This document shows, one piece after another, positions 35,850 through 44,097 of a DNA stretch of 64,000 nt. Each line of letters starts with the position of its first letter. The first letter of the stretch is position 1. The notes under the pieces were generated by a model. It had not been told where the DNA came from, did no database searches, and saw nothing but the letters and a program-made list of their open reading frames with translations. Both the position numbers and the translations under genes were made by a program. Source of the stretch: Micromonospora sp. RHAY321 (lineage in GTDB: Bacteria; Actinomycetota; Actinomycetes; Mycobacteriales; Micromonosporaceae); the NCBI RefSeq assembly GCF_023896955.1, contig NZ_JAMHIW010000010.1, forward strand, positions 62,001 through 126,000, in the 5' to 3' direction.

Positions 35850-36129
35850 CCAGCTCACCTCCACCTCGCCATCTCGCGCCACCGACCACTGTAGTCGCCC
35901 TTAGATCATTACCGCAAGCATCGCCCGCAGAAATGCCGCCAGGAATATTCCACACCAGGCAGTGTGCCTGCTTCGGTCCGACGGGTCGTGATCGGATAGC
36001 CAATGCGGACACGACGGGGCGCCACCACCGACCAACCGAACGAGCGGGCCTTCAGCTCGACTTACCCGCTTCTTGAAGATCAAGCCTGCTGCCGGAGTGG
36101 GGCCTACTCTCCCCCGCTTGATCATCATG

Positions 36130-36447
36130 CCCTGCCCGCAAGGAAGCACGCGGACGCGACGACTCCCAACAGCACGTCGCAATCCTCGTGCGTGAGGACC
36201 GTGGCGGCAGCCAGTGGTGCGGTGGTTTTGGCGATCGTGACGCAGGCGGGAGTCGTCCGGCGATGGTGGCGAGGCAGCGATGCCGCAGGTCCACGAGCAG
36301 CAGCCAGGCGGCCTCAAGCTTCACTTTGCCCGCCGACGTTCCCGCCTTGACGGATGTCCAGGCGGACTCCTGGTTCCCAGTCCATCGCTCCGATATCGAT
36401 CGATCACGGATCCGGCCACTGCTGTCGACCGAAGCCAGGCGGTACAT
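36130..36447 (-). pseudogene. Decayed AbrB/MazE-type DNA-binding protein
   Basis: The ATG at 36447 (behind AAGGCGAGG) gives MYRLASVDSSGRIRDRSISE, the opening typical of an actinobacterial AbrB/MazE/SpoVT-like protein. The homologous continuation MDWEPGVRLDIRQGGNVGG then appears in another frame at about 36395-36330. After that no frame keeps the pattern. At least one frameshift has broken it. The family wording is from memory of such proteins and the left boundary is approximate. Confidence 0.4.
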
Positions 36448-36738
36448 CCTCGCCTTGATGCGCTGGCGAGGGAATGCAGGCATCGGTAACGGTGTGCGAC
36501 GAAGCGGGCCATCAGAGCCGGTCCGAGCAGAGCGCCGCTGGTCCGGAAGCAGGACCGGAGGGATGACGGAAGCCGCCGAGGGCTCGCCATCGACCACCCA
36601 GCCAACCAACGTGAGGCCGGTGGAGGCGATCGGGAAGATCCGATTCGTTTGGTCAAGGATGCATGAAAACCAGACGTCCGAGACGGCACAGGTGCCGCAA
36701 CTTTGCGTCCGAGGCCCGAGTTGAACCGCGTCAGCGAG

Positions 36739-36785
36739 CGCCGTCCGACCAGTCGCACAGATGGCAATTTCCGCGCCGGACGGCG
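36739..36785 (+). ncRNA. Candidate structured leader or ncRNA before the reverse transcriptase
   Basis: Perfect 9-bp arms CGCCGTCCG and CGGACGGCG enclose 29 bases, ending 46 bases before the RT start. A smaller stem lies at 36684-36697. Several defence RTs use an adjacent noncoding RNA as template. Whether this is transcribed on its own is not shown by the sequence. Confidence 0.25.
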
Positions 36786-36831
36786 AATCACCAGAAGTCA
36801 ACGGCAGGCGACTGTGTGCTTTTATACCAGC

Positions 36832-38343
36832 ATGCGACCGCTTCCCGCAGATGTCATCGCTCAGCTCGACCTGTCAGCAGCCGCCCGCTGGGAAGCCATG
36901 GCCAGTGAAGCCCTGATGCCATCGTCACCAGGTGGTCCCGAGCTGCAGGAGAACGCGCCTGTGTTTGCCGCCTGGCTGACCGGCCAACTCCAGGCCGGAC
37001 TCACCACATCCAGCGGCCTGGTCATCGGCGTCGCCAAACCGGAGAACGGCAGCCGGCCGGTCGCCATCTGGGGATTCCCTGAGCGGGTCACCTACCGGGC
37101 TATGACTGATCTCCTCATGGCCAAGGCCAGGTACGAAGTGGATCGCTCCAACGGGGCCTACCAAGCCTTTAGCGTCGCACCGATACGGTTCGCCGAGACA
37201 CGGGCAACGCGCGCGGCCATCAAAGCTGGGAACTGGACCTACCAGTTCCGGCCTGAGGACGCGGGCGTCCAGTACTTAGTCACCGCCGACCTAGCATCGT
37301 TCTACGACTACATCGATCACGACATCCTCGGCCGGGAACTGCTCCTGCGCACCAGCGACCACGCCACCATCGAATGTTTGCTCGAACTCTTGCTCGAGGT
37401 ACAGGGCCGCCGATACGGCATACCCCAGCTTCTCGAACCTTCGGACCGGCTCTCCGAGCTGTACGCGAGCCGCATCCATCGCGCGCTACAACGGCAGCAG
37501 TGGCCCTCGTGGCGATACAACGACGACTTCCGCATCGCGGTCGAGTCCTTCCAGGATGCCAAACGAGCGCTCGACGACCTCACCTCAGCAGCCCGCGACA
37601 ACGGACTTGTCCTCAACGAGTCCAAGACCCGCACACCGTCATTTGTCACCTACTACCGCGACTACAACGTCGCCGACTACGACGATGGTTCCGATGACCG
37701 TGATCCGACGTGGGCCCTAAACACCCTGCGCTCAACGGTGACGCCTCGCGAACTCGACGGGCAGCCAGCAAGCGACACGCAGATCGGTCTTCACGAAGTC
37801 GACCGTTCCGCAATCCGCACCATCCGGCAAGCTCTGACCAATCTCGCGGTCTCCGGCGAGCCACGCGCGGTCGAGGTCATGCCGAAAATGGAAAATATCG
37901 TCGCGTTTGTCGCTGCCGCAACGCCTTACGTACTGCGGTACCTGCGGGCGATGGCCTCCATCGACCGACCGGCAACGACCCGCAGCCTCGGTGCCATCAT
38001 CAATGACGTCAGCCTCAGCGACTGGCAACGGCTGTGCATCCTCCGGGCAATTCGAGAACTCCACCTGACCGACTCGGAGCCCTTTACCGCCTGGGTTACA
38101 GGCCACCGCACGCAACGGTACGGATCCGCTGTACGCGCTGAAGCCACGTTGGCGCTAGCCGACGTGAACCGAATCGAAACCCAGGACGTCGTTCGTGCGC
38201 TCGACGAGGAACCGTCGGCGCTGGCGACCTGGTACTTGCAAGCCCTCCAGCGCCTGCGCCGTCACGACGCCATTGCCGACGAGACCTACGAGGCAATCCG
38301 CGACGACGGCGGCCTACACATGACGATCCTTGGCCGATCATGA
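36832..38343 (+). CDS. Reverse transcriptase of the defence (UG/Abi-like) type
   Basis: 503 residues. RT motifs are visible: VTADLASFYDYIDHDILGRE with catalytic D153, a YGIPQ block (GIPQG-like) and the polymerase box RYNDDF at 228-233, where D231 and D232 replace the classic YADD pair. DNGLVLNESKTRTPSF follows as the next RT block. The C-terminal 200 residues are helical repeats (ALTNLAVSGEPRAVEVMPKM; WQRLCILRAIRELHL), as in AbiA/UG defence RTs, and no maturase, endonuclease or msr/msd is seen. The start is ATG 36832 (or GTG 36814); neither is strong. Its TGA overlaps the next ATG (ATGA), coupling it to the HEPN-like gene. Confidence 0.82.
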   Translation: MRPLPADVIAQLDLSAAARWEAMASEALMPSSPGGPELQENAPVFAAWLTGQLQAGLTTSSGLVIGVAKPENGSRPVAIWGFPERVTYRAMTDLLMAKARYEVDRSNGAYQAFSVAPIRFAETRATRAAIKAGNWTYQFRPEDAGVQYLVTADLASFYDYIDHDILGRELLLRTSDHATIECLLELLLEVQGRRYGIPQLLEPSDRLSELYASRIHRALQRQQWPSWRYNDDFRIAVESFQDAKRALDDLTSAARDNGLVLNESKTRTPSFVTYYRDYNVADYDDGSDDRDPTWALNTLRSTVTPRELDGQPASDTQIGLHEVDRSAIRTIRQALTNLAVSGEPRAVEVMPKMENIVAFVAAATPYVLRYLRAMASIDRPATTRSLGAIINDVSLSDWQRLCILRAIRELHLTDSEPFTAWVTGHRTQRYGSAVRAEATLALADVNRIETQDVVRALDEEPSALATWYLQALQRLRRHDAIADETYEAIRDDGGLHMTILGRS

Positions 38344-38906
38344 CGCCGGACCCCGCCCGGCTCGAACTCACCGAAGACGCCCTGGCCCAGCTGATTACCA
38401 CCTACGCGCAACACCACGCCGCGGCAGCCGGCCAAGACCGGCGACGGCAGCGGCACCGCACCACAACCGGGCCCATGGGCGATGCAGCATCAGTAGAGCG
38501 AACCGCCTGCTGGTTACGCATGGTAAGCATCGTGGAGATTTATGTCGAGGCTCTGTTAAAACAGCTCGACGGCGAGAGAACGGGCCGCGCTGCTAGAGGA
38601 TGGGCTGACGTTGCGGCCGCACTCAAGCAACGTCACGACATCGACCTGCACGCCATCGCCTCGTGGGACAAGCTCGATGCGTGCTTCCTCGTCCGTAACG
38701 CGGTCGCTCACGGACTCGGACGATTCACCGCCAAACAGATCGAGACAGCAGTCCCCCGCAAGATCCGCATCCTCGGCGTCCCGGTCCGTGACGGCATGGT
38801 CGTGATCACCGCCGAATCTTTGGACGGGTGCTCGAGAGTCTGCCAGCACTTCGTCGCAGACCTGGACGGTCATCCGCGCGCCGTCATCCAATCGCACCCC
38901 CGGTGA
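38340..38906 (+). CDS. HEPN-like RX4H putative RNase, partner of the reverse transcriptase
   Basis: 188 residues, mostly helical. FLVRNAVAHGLGRFT contains R119-N-A-V-A-H124, the RX4H signature of HEPN RNases, in a helix after a long helical region (WLRMVSIVEIYVEALLKQLD), the usual HEPN layout. HEPN proteins act as RNase toxins or effectors in toxin-antitoxin, CRISPR and abortive-infection systems; AbiA carries a HEPN domain fused to its RT. Here the two activities would be in separate, translationally coupled genes (ATGA overlap), so co-function is likely. The assignment rests on the motif and fold pattern. Confidence 0.65.
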   Translation: MTPDPARLELTEDALAQLITTYAQHHAAAAGQDRRRQRHRTTTGPMGDAASVERTACWLRMVSIVEIYVEALLKQLDGERTGRAARGWADVAAALKQRHDIDLHAIASWDKLDACFLVRNAVAHGLGRFTAKQIETAVPRKIRILGVPVRDGMVVITAESLDGCSRVCQHFVADLDGHPRAVIQSHPR

Positions 38907-39299
38907 CGTCAGACTCGAGCGCCGCGCTCCAACGCCGCCGAAAGATCACATCTCTCTTGCCATCTGGACTGGGCCTGCCCCGTTTGACGAACATCTGAGT
39001 TCAGGGGGACCTCAGGTCTCCCTGAGGATGTCCAGCATCATGGAGAGGATGAGAAGAAGCGGTTAGGGCCTCGGCCTTCGTTTACGCCGGAGTTCAAGGA
39101 GAGCGACGGGCCCTTCGGTTGGGTGTCGGCTCTTCGCCCGTCCGTCTGCGGTCAGTCCCCGGCCGGCGGGCCAACCATCGGTGAGCATGCAGGCACCACC
39201 GCCGCAAAGGCTTGCGCTGTCCTGACAAACCTTCCTATGCCTGGTGCTGACGGCGGGGCCGGTTCGGAAGGTACCTAGTACGGCAGCCGCCGTTCGTGA
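38907..39299 (+). other. Gene-free stretch after the RT-HEPN operon
   Basis: No gene. A hairpin at 39003-39023 is the only clear structure. The right-hand end borders the broken IS701-type transposase and may include its terminal DNA (TGATCA at 39297-39302, also present at 40662-40667). Confidence 0.45.
39003..39023 (+). terminator. Hairpin after the RT-HEPN operon
   Basis: AGGGGGACC and GGTCTCCCT pair over nine positions (one G-T) around TCA, 96 bases after the HEPN stop. No T-run follows. Confidence 0.45.
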
Positions 39300-40652
39300 T
39301 CACTGTGGTCGTTCGAGGTTGAGTCGGCGTGTGTAGTGGGATTGTCTAGCTTGGGCTTGGTGACGTCGTCGCCACTGTGACCAGTGGAAACGGTGGTTGA
39401 GGTCGCTGATCGGGCGGATGATGCAGGTGTTGACCAGGCGGCGGATCTCGTTGATGGTCAGCCTGATCAAGCCGCTGTCGGTGCGGGCGTCGGTCTCGCG
39501 GGTCGCGGCGTCGGCGGCGCAGATCGCCAGGACGGCGAGGGCTGCCAGGGCCAGCGTGGTGAAGCGGTGCCAAGAGTCCCAGCGGTGGACCTGGTGCTGG
39601 TCCAAGCCGACCTGACTCTTGGCGGCCTGGAAGCTCTCTTCGACGGTCCACCGGATGCCGGCGACTCGGACGAGTTGGGCGAGTGTTGCTGGGCGTGGGC
39701 CCAGCAACGGTAGAAGGCCAACTCGCTGGTGGTGCTGTTGCGGCGGATCAGGAGGCTGTGCCGACCACCGTCGTCGGGTTCTGCGTCGGTGCACACGTCG
39801 TCGAGCCAGGCCCAGTCGTATAAGCGTGGGCCCTTGGATCCGGCGCCGGCGCTGCGGCGATGCCACGCCGAGTCGGGTAGTTCGGCGGCGACTCGGTCAG
39901 CGCGGACGCGGGTCTTGCCGCCGTCGAGTGGGATCAGGTGGCTGCGGGACACCGCGAGGACGTAGCCGAGCCCGTGTTCGCGCAGGTGGGCGCGGAAGAC
40001 ACTGCTGTTGCCGTAGGCCTCGTCCGCGGCGGCCCACCGCGCCGGCACCCCCGCGTCCAGGGCCGCGGTGAGCATGTCGGCTGCCAGCTCGGACCGCGTG
40101 GCGAACTCCACGTCGTCGGGCACTGCAGCGGCCCGACACCGATCGCGGTCGTCGGTCCACGACACCGGCAGGTAGACCCGCCGGTCGATCAAGGTGTGGC
40201 CGTGCTGGCTGGCGTAGGCGAGGAACACCCCGACCTGGCTGTTCTCGATTCGCCCCGCGGTGCCGGTGTACTGCCGCTACTCCAACCGTGTGTACGCCCT
40301 TTTTCAGATCTCCGGTCTCGTCCGGGATCAGGACCGCGTCCGGGTCACCGAACCGGTCGGCGATCAACTGCCGCAGGTCGTCACGGACAGCGTCGGCGTC
40401 CCACACCGCCCGGAAGAGCAGCCGCTGCATCGCGTCCGGCCAGGCGTGGCCAGCCTGCTCCGCCAACTGCCAGCACGTCTTCACCTCAAGATCGGACAGC
40501 AGCCCCGTCACGAACGCCGCCGCCGTACGACGAGGCTCCACCCGCCCGAACCGGCCCGCGAACGAGTCGAGCACCCCGGCCAGAATCCGCTGCCACCGGG
40601 CAAGGTTTACGCTGTGGCGCCCGGCCACCGCACGACCTTCAGTCAGGTCCAC
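39300..40652 (-). pseudogene. Broken IS701-family transposase
   Basis: Three frames give one transposase. The start (GTG 40652) runs VNLARWQRILAGVLDSFAGR to LIPDETGDLKKGVHTVGV. The middle runs MFLAYASQHGHTLIDRRVYL to YGNSSVFRAHLREHGLGYVL. The end runs GIRWTVEESFQAAKSQVGLD to RFHWSQWRRRH. The DE(T)G, DEAYG and WTVEE(S)FQ blocks fit the DDE catalytic residues of IS701-type DDE transposases. Two frame changes (about 40280 and 39700) break it. It was inserted just upstream of the DUF4259 gene. I could not confirm terminal inverted repeats. Confidence 0.75.
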
Positions 40653-40697
40653 AACCGTTGATGATCAGCGGTGGCCGTCTATCGAGGCGAGGGCGAT

Positions 40698-41129
40698 GTG
40701 GGCACCTTTGGAACCGGACCGTTCAGCAGTGACGGCGCACTGGACTTCCTTGACGAACTCGCCGAGCGACCGCCACAACAGCGCGTCGAGGCACTACGGC
40801 ACATGCTCGGCTACGTCCTAGCCAACCGGGGCCTCCTCTGGCGGGAGTACTTCCCCGACCAAGTAGTCGCGGCGGCAGCCCTCGTGGCCACTACCCTCCC
40901 CGGCGGCGAGCACCTACAGCACCGCCTTACGCAAGTGTCCGACGAACCAAGCGCAGTGATTCTGCCCGAGCCAGTGCCCGACCTTGCCACGTCCGCGCTC
41001 GAAGCGCTGCACTTCGTGGCCGGTCCCGGCGGACCCTGGCATCAAGGATGGACGACCGAGACCGACCAGGCCGAGGCGCAGCAGACCATCGACGGTCTTA
41101 CCGCCATCCTCGAAGCAGCGAACTCGTAA
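40698..41129 (+). CDS. DUF4259 domain protein
   Basis: 143 residues starting VGTFGTGPFSSDGALDFLDE, the canonical N-terminus of DUF4259 (MGTWGTGPFxND...), which also fixes the GTG at 40698 over an upstream GTG at 40671. The rest is helical (ALRHMLGYVLANRGLLWREY; TDQAEAQQTIDGLTAILEAA). DUF4259 proteins are small cytosolic proteins of unknown activity, common near toxins and immunity genes. The IS701 remnant lies directly upstream and may have removed its original promoter. Confidence 0.8.
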   Translation: MGTFGTGPFSSDGALDFLDELAERPPQQRVEALRHMLGYVLANRGLLWREYFPDQVVAAAALVATTLPGGEHLQHRLTQVSDEPSAVILPEPVPDLATSALEALHFVAGPGGPWHQGWTTETDQAEAQQTIDGLTAILEAANS

Positions 41130-41339
41130 AGACCGCCAGACACACCATGTCAACCGAAGATCGCGAACGGCGGCTGCCGTACTAGGGGGAGCTCCCGCCG
41201 AACTCGGGCGGTGATGGGCAGCGCCCGGCAACTACGCCAGCTTCGTCACTCGCCAGCAGCGGGCATCCGCCGCCCAGCCCGGTCTGAGGCGAAGGCAAAC
41301 TCGCCGTCATCGTTGGATCACCTCCTTCCTCGCGAACGG

Positions 41340-42149
41340 TCAGGTGTGAGAGTTGGTTCGTTGGGCGGTCTTGCCGATTTGGCACCGATGAGCCGCCCAT
41401 TGAGACGTCCAGACCGCAAGGTCATGCATCCAAGCTGCGGTTGACTCCGCCGACTTCGACGCCCACTTCTCCGCGTTCATCGTCGCGAAGTAGTCCAGCG
41501 CCTCTGGATCGGCCAGCCTCCACGCGGGTTGTCGCGCCAGCCACTGCTCAGCCTGTTCGGGGGTGTGTCCGGCGCTGATCAGCCACTGGGTGAGCATGGC
41601 CAGCTCAACCCACGGCCTGGCCTTGGTCGCCATCGCCCAATCGACAATTCGTAGGCCGCGCGGGGTCACGATCAGGTTGGCCGGGCCGAGGTCGGTATGA
41701 ACGAGCGCGTCGCCGTTCATCGTCGGGTGCTCGAACCCCAGCCGCGCCTTTGGACTGAACAACGGCACATCGGGTGCTGGTGTCTCACCTAGCACCGTCA
41801 GTGCCTCACCTAGGAGATCCAGATCGGGGCTACCCGGGGACAGGTCAGCGTGCGGGCCGTCGCAGTGCTCGAAGCCCACCACCAGCCAGCCAGCCGCCTC
41901 GAAGTGCCACTCGACGGCGGGTGAGTGAGGCCCGCTGACGGCCTCACTCACCCGCAGCTCGAATCGCAGTGACCGGACACCGAAGTCGGTATGGGCCGCT
42001 TTGACGAATACCTTCCCGCTCGTCCCGGTGACGGCTGCGGCTATCTCCGCGTGGTCACCGGACGCGGCAGGAATGATGTGAGTGCCACCGGCCCGGTCGG
42101 CTACCTCTTTGGTGACGGCCTCGGGTAGCGCGGTCCAGTCAATGCGCAT
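41340..42149 (-). CDS. APH-family phosphotransferase-like kinase
   Basis: 269 residues. The aminoglycoside-phosphotransferase fold is shown by VFVKAAH (ATP Lys), LVHTDLGPANLIV (catalytic loop, HxDxxxxN) and LRIVDWAMAT (metal Asp). The family phosphorylates small molecules, sugars or proteins; resistance is only one use. It is the third gene of a JmjC / small CCPPNP protein / kinase operon, 16 bases after the small protein, and has a decayed relative at 55008-55804 in the same order. This context suggests tailoring rather than drug resistance. Confidence 0.85.
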   Translation of the reverse strand: MRIDWTALPEAVTKEVADRAGGTHIIPAASGDHAEIAAAVTGTSGKVFVKAAHTDFGVRSLRFELRVSEAVSGPHSPAVEWHFEAAGWLVVGFEHCDGPHADLSPGSPDLDLLGEALTVLGETPAPDVPLFSPKARLGFEHPTMNGDALVHTDLGPANLIVTPRGLRIVDWAMATKARPWVELAMLTQWLISAGHTPEQAEQWLARQPAWRLADPEALDYFATMNAEKWASKSAESTAAWMHDLAVWTSQWAAHRCQIGKTAQRTNSHT

Positions 42150-42165
42150 CAGTCAGGTGGCCCTT

Positions 42166-42642
42166 TCAGACGCCCGGGTTCGGCGGGCAGCAGGACTTCG
42201 CCTCGCCGTCCCAGAACTCGGGGTCGATGTAGTAGCCGGTCGTCTTTAGAGCCTGGCGGGTGTACTCCATCGAGGAGCCATCCGCCATGCCCTCCGTAAG
42301 GATCGGCACGTGGTGCACGAAGCCTCCCGCAATCTGCTGGCAGGCGGCGTGGTAGGGCTCGGTGTGTTGCAGCGAAACGTGCCAGGCGGCATCGACGGGC
42401 TCGGTCGGGACAACCCGGTAGGACCGACCGTCGGGCAGCAGCCGGCCGAAGTCGGGGTCGTGCTGCGAGTCGGAGTGCGCCTTCAGCATGAGCAGCATCT
42501 GCCCGACGGCCCGCCGGGCGTAGGTCTTCGTGACCTCCTGCACGGCGGCAAAATGCAGAGCGAGTTTGTCGAAGGTCTCCGGGTCGATGAGGACCTGGGG
42601 GTCCTTGGCGGCCTGAACGGGCGACGTGGTCGCGAGGGTCAT
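42166..42642 (-). CDS. Small protein with conserved CCPPNP tail
   Basis: 158 residues. An N-terminal helical part (FDKLALHFAAVQEVTKTYAR) is followed by a block like a plant-type GRDP/glycine-rich-domain region (DAAWHVSLQHTEPYHAACQQ; HHVPILTEG) and ends EFWDGEAKSCCPPNPGV with C151-C152. The remnant at 54762-55007 ends EFWGGEAKSCCPPNPHQPG, so the tail is better conserved than the body. AAGGAGGAACC fixes the ATG. It lies between a JmjC oxygenase and a kinase, which suggests that it is a modified substrate or a metal-binding partner. Confidence 0.7.
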   Translation of the reverse strand: MTLATTSPVQAAKDPQVLIDPETFDKLALHFAAVQEVTKTYARRAVGQMLLMLKAHSDSQHDPDFGRLLPDGRSYRVVPTEPVDAAWHVSLQHTEPYHAACQQIAGGFVHHVPILTEGMADGSSMEYTRQALKTTGYYIDPEFWDGEAKSCCPPNPGV

Positions 42643-42698
42643 GGTTCCTCCTTGGGTGTATGGATCACCGGCGCCTGATGCACCGGGGAGTTCCCGAA

Positions 42699-43655
42699 TC
42701 AGCGCGACGATGGGTGACGGCCGTTGGGGCGGGGTCGCGGTGCGTGGAAGATGTAGTCGACGTTCGGCTCGGTACGTGCTGCCTGGAGCAGCTCAGCGGC
42801 TAGAGCGCCGACGTCGGCGTCGGCCAGCCACTGCGTCAGCAGGTCTCGCGCCCCGGCGACCTGCCCCGCGAAGGCAACGGGGTCGACAATGCTGGCGGGC
42901 GGGATTACGCGCCGCAGCGAGGTCGAGGCGAGCGCGGCCCGGGCCAGCTTTCCAGCGATCCAGTAGCCGGTGAGCTCACGGACCACGAAGGTCACGTGAA
43001 CGCTGTCCTCCGCCTGGCCACGAGCGTGCGGGTTGTGCATCCACCCTCGCGGCAGCACCAAGATCTGGCCGGTGACGAGGTCGAACTCAAAGTCGGGGCG
43101 CACCGATTTCATGCGGTCGATGACTCCGCTGCCCGGTGGGGTGTTAGACGCGAACTGCTCATTGTGAGGTTCATCGACTCCTGGCTCCCAGATCTGCCAG
43201 GTCTTTCGACCGGCTAACTGGTAGATCAGGCCCATGTTCTGGTCCCAGTGGTGATACAGACCCTGCCCCCCTGCCGGGGTGGCGAAGCCGGTGGCGTAGC
43301 AGCCGTAACAGGTCTCGTCCTGGATCGCGTAGCAGATCGCGTGAACCGCGGGACACCAGCGGTGCAGGTTGCACAGCTGGACGGTGTAGCCCCGGCCGCG
43401 CCACTTCGCGATCTTGCCAGGGTCAACGTAGCCGCCCGTCGTGTATGCCCGGGGGTGGAGCGCTGCCCCGTCCTTAATCACGATGAGCTGCTCTGCGGGT
43501 GCAGTACCGGTGTCGAGGTAACCGTTGATGAGTTCCGCATTGACGACATTGAGAACGCTGCTGTCGTCGGGCAGCTTGTGAAGCTCCGGCTTGGTCGGCC
43601 AGGCGGTCATCATCTTCCTGACCGTGACCTCGTCGAACAACGTCGTGAGGGACAT
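42699..43655 (-). CDS. JmjC/cupin-4 family iron-dependent oxygenase
   Basis: 318 residues. The jelly-roll core carries the Fe(II) facial triad H136-x-D138 (YHHWDQNMGLIYQLAGRKTW) and H207 (VLPRGWMHNPH). A 2-oxoglutarate-type basic residue is expected near RKTWQIWEP. The family (YcfD, NO66-like) hydroxylates ribosomal proteins or peptides. It is the first gene of the operon and divergent from the XRE-TPR gene; the intergenic region holds two palindromes. The GGAGGATGAA site fixes the start. The substrate is unknown, but the 158-residue protein next to it is a natural candidate. Confidence 0.85.
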   Translation of the reverse strand: MSLTTLFDEVTVRKMMTAWPTKPELHKLPDDSSVLNVVNAELINGYLDTGTAPAEQLIVIKDGAALHPRAYTTGGYVDPGKIAKWRGRGYTVQLCNLHRWCPAVHAICYAIQDETCYGCYATGFATPAGGQGLYHHWDQNMGLIYQLAGRKTWQIWEPGVDEPHNEQFASNTPPGSGVIDRMKSVRPDFEFDLVTGQILVLPRGWMHNPHARGQAEDSVHVTFVVRELTGYWIAGKLARAALASTSLRRVIPPASIVDPVAFAGQVAGARDLLTQWLADADVGALAAELLQAARTEPNVDYIFHAPRPRPNGRHPSSR

Positions 43656-43929
43656 TTCATCCTCCGGGATATGGGAGAGGTCAGGTCCGGTCTGCTGGTG
43701 GCTCCGTCAACACGTTGGCGCGTGGATGCCCCAGCCGTATGCGCGGATGCCGATCCACGTAACCGCTCGCGCAGCGGCAAGGCCGAGGACTCAGCCAACG
43801 TTTATCAAGATCACGGCAGCGGAACGGTCCGCTGCGACATCCCGCGCTCGTTCAAGTCACGGGCGGATCTGACGAGTAGCCAGGTCCGTCCCCACACTCG
43901 CCCATCGAGTCGGTGGAGAGAATGCCAAG

Positions 43930-43956
43930 CATGCGGACTAAGCGGTTGTCCGCATG
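43930..43956. promoter_or_regulatory. Palindromic operator candidate upstream of the first XRE-TPR gene
   Basis: CATGCGGAC (43930-43938) and GTCCGCATG (43948-43956) are perfect around 9 bases, 142 bases before the XRE start. The same GCGGAC/GTCCGC arms recur at 49572-49598 upstream of the second XRE-TPR gene, so the site is probably bound by such a regulator. Confidence 0.6.
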
Positions 43957-43991
43957 TGCATCACCGATGAGCTTCTCCCGCATCTACGCAT

Positions 43992-44027
43992 CTCAGTGTT
44001 CTTGCTTGCGCCGCGCTGAACACTGAG
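43992..44027. promoter_or_regulatory. Second inverted repeat in the divergent JmjC/XRE region
   Basis: CTCAGTGTTC (43992-44001) and GAACACTGAG (44018-44027) are perfect around 16 bases, 71 bases before the XRE start. It is unrelated in sequence to the GCGGAC palindrome. It could be an operator or a leader hairpin. Confidence 0.4.
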
Positions 44028-44097
44028 TGACCCTATGTGCGCGATATCCATGCTGCTCATCGCCACGGTGGTGTGATCAGCCAGAGGAGGCGTTGCT

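Larger units (their letters stand above)
35850..36831 (+). other. Intergenic region upstream of the reverse transcriptase, with stem-loops
   Basis: Almost 1 kb with no intact gene. It contains an AbrB-like remnant on the minus strand (listed separately) and, just before the reverse transcriptase, two stem-loops: CGGCA/TGCCG at 36684-36697 and a 9-bp stem CGCCGTCCG (36739-36747) with CGGACGGCG (36777-36785) around 29 bases. Such structure before an RT gene could be part of a noncoding RNA or leader. Confidence 0.4.
43656..44097. other. Divergent control region between the JmjC operon and XRE-TPR gene
   Basis: No gene. This 442-base region must hold two opposing promoters and contains the palindromes at 43930-43956 and 43992-44027. 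I see no convincing -10/-35 pair by eye. Confidence 0.5.

Noticed and set aside
39250-40700. Terminal inverted repeats and target duplication of the IS701-type element
   Set aside because: TGATCA is found at both sides (39297 and 40662), but I could not align convincing longer inverted or direct repeats.
41340-42149. Antibiotic-resistance aminoglycoside kinase
   Set aside because: Only the fold motifs match. The operon with a JmjC oxygenase and the CCPPNP protein and the duplicated cassette argue for another substrate.
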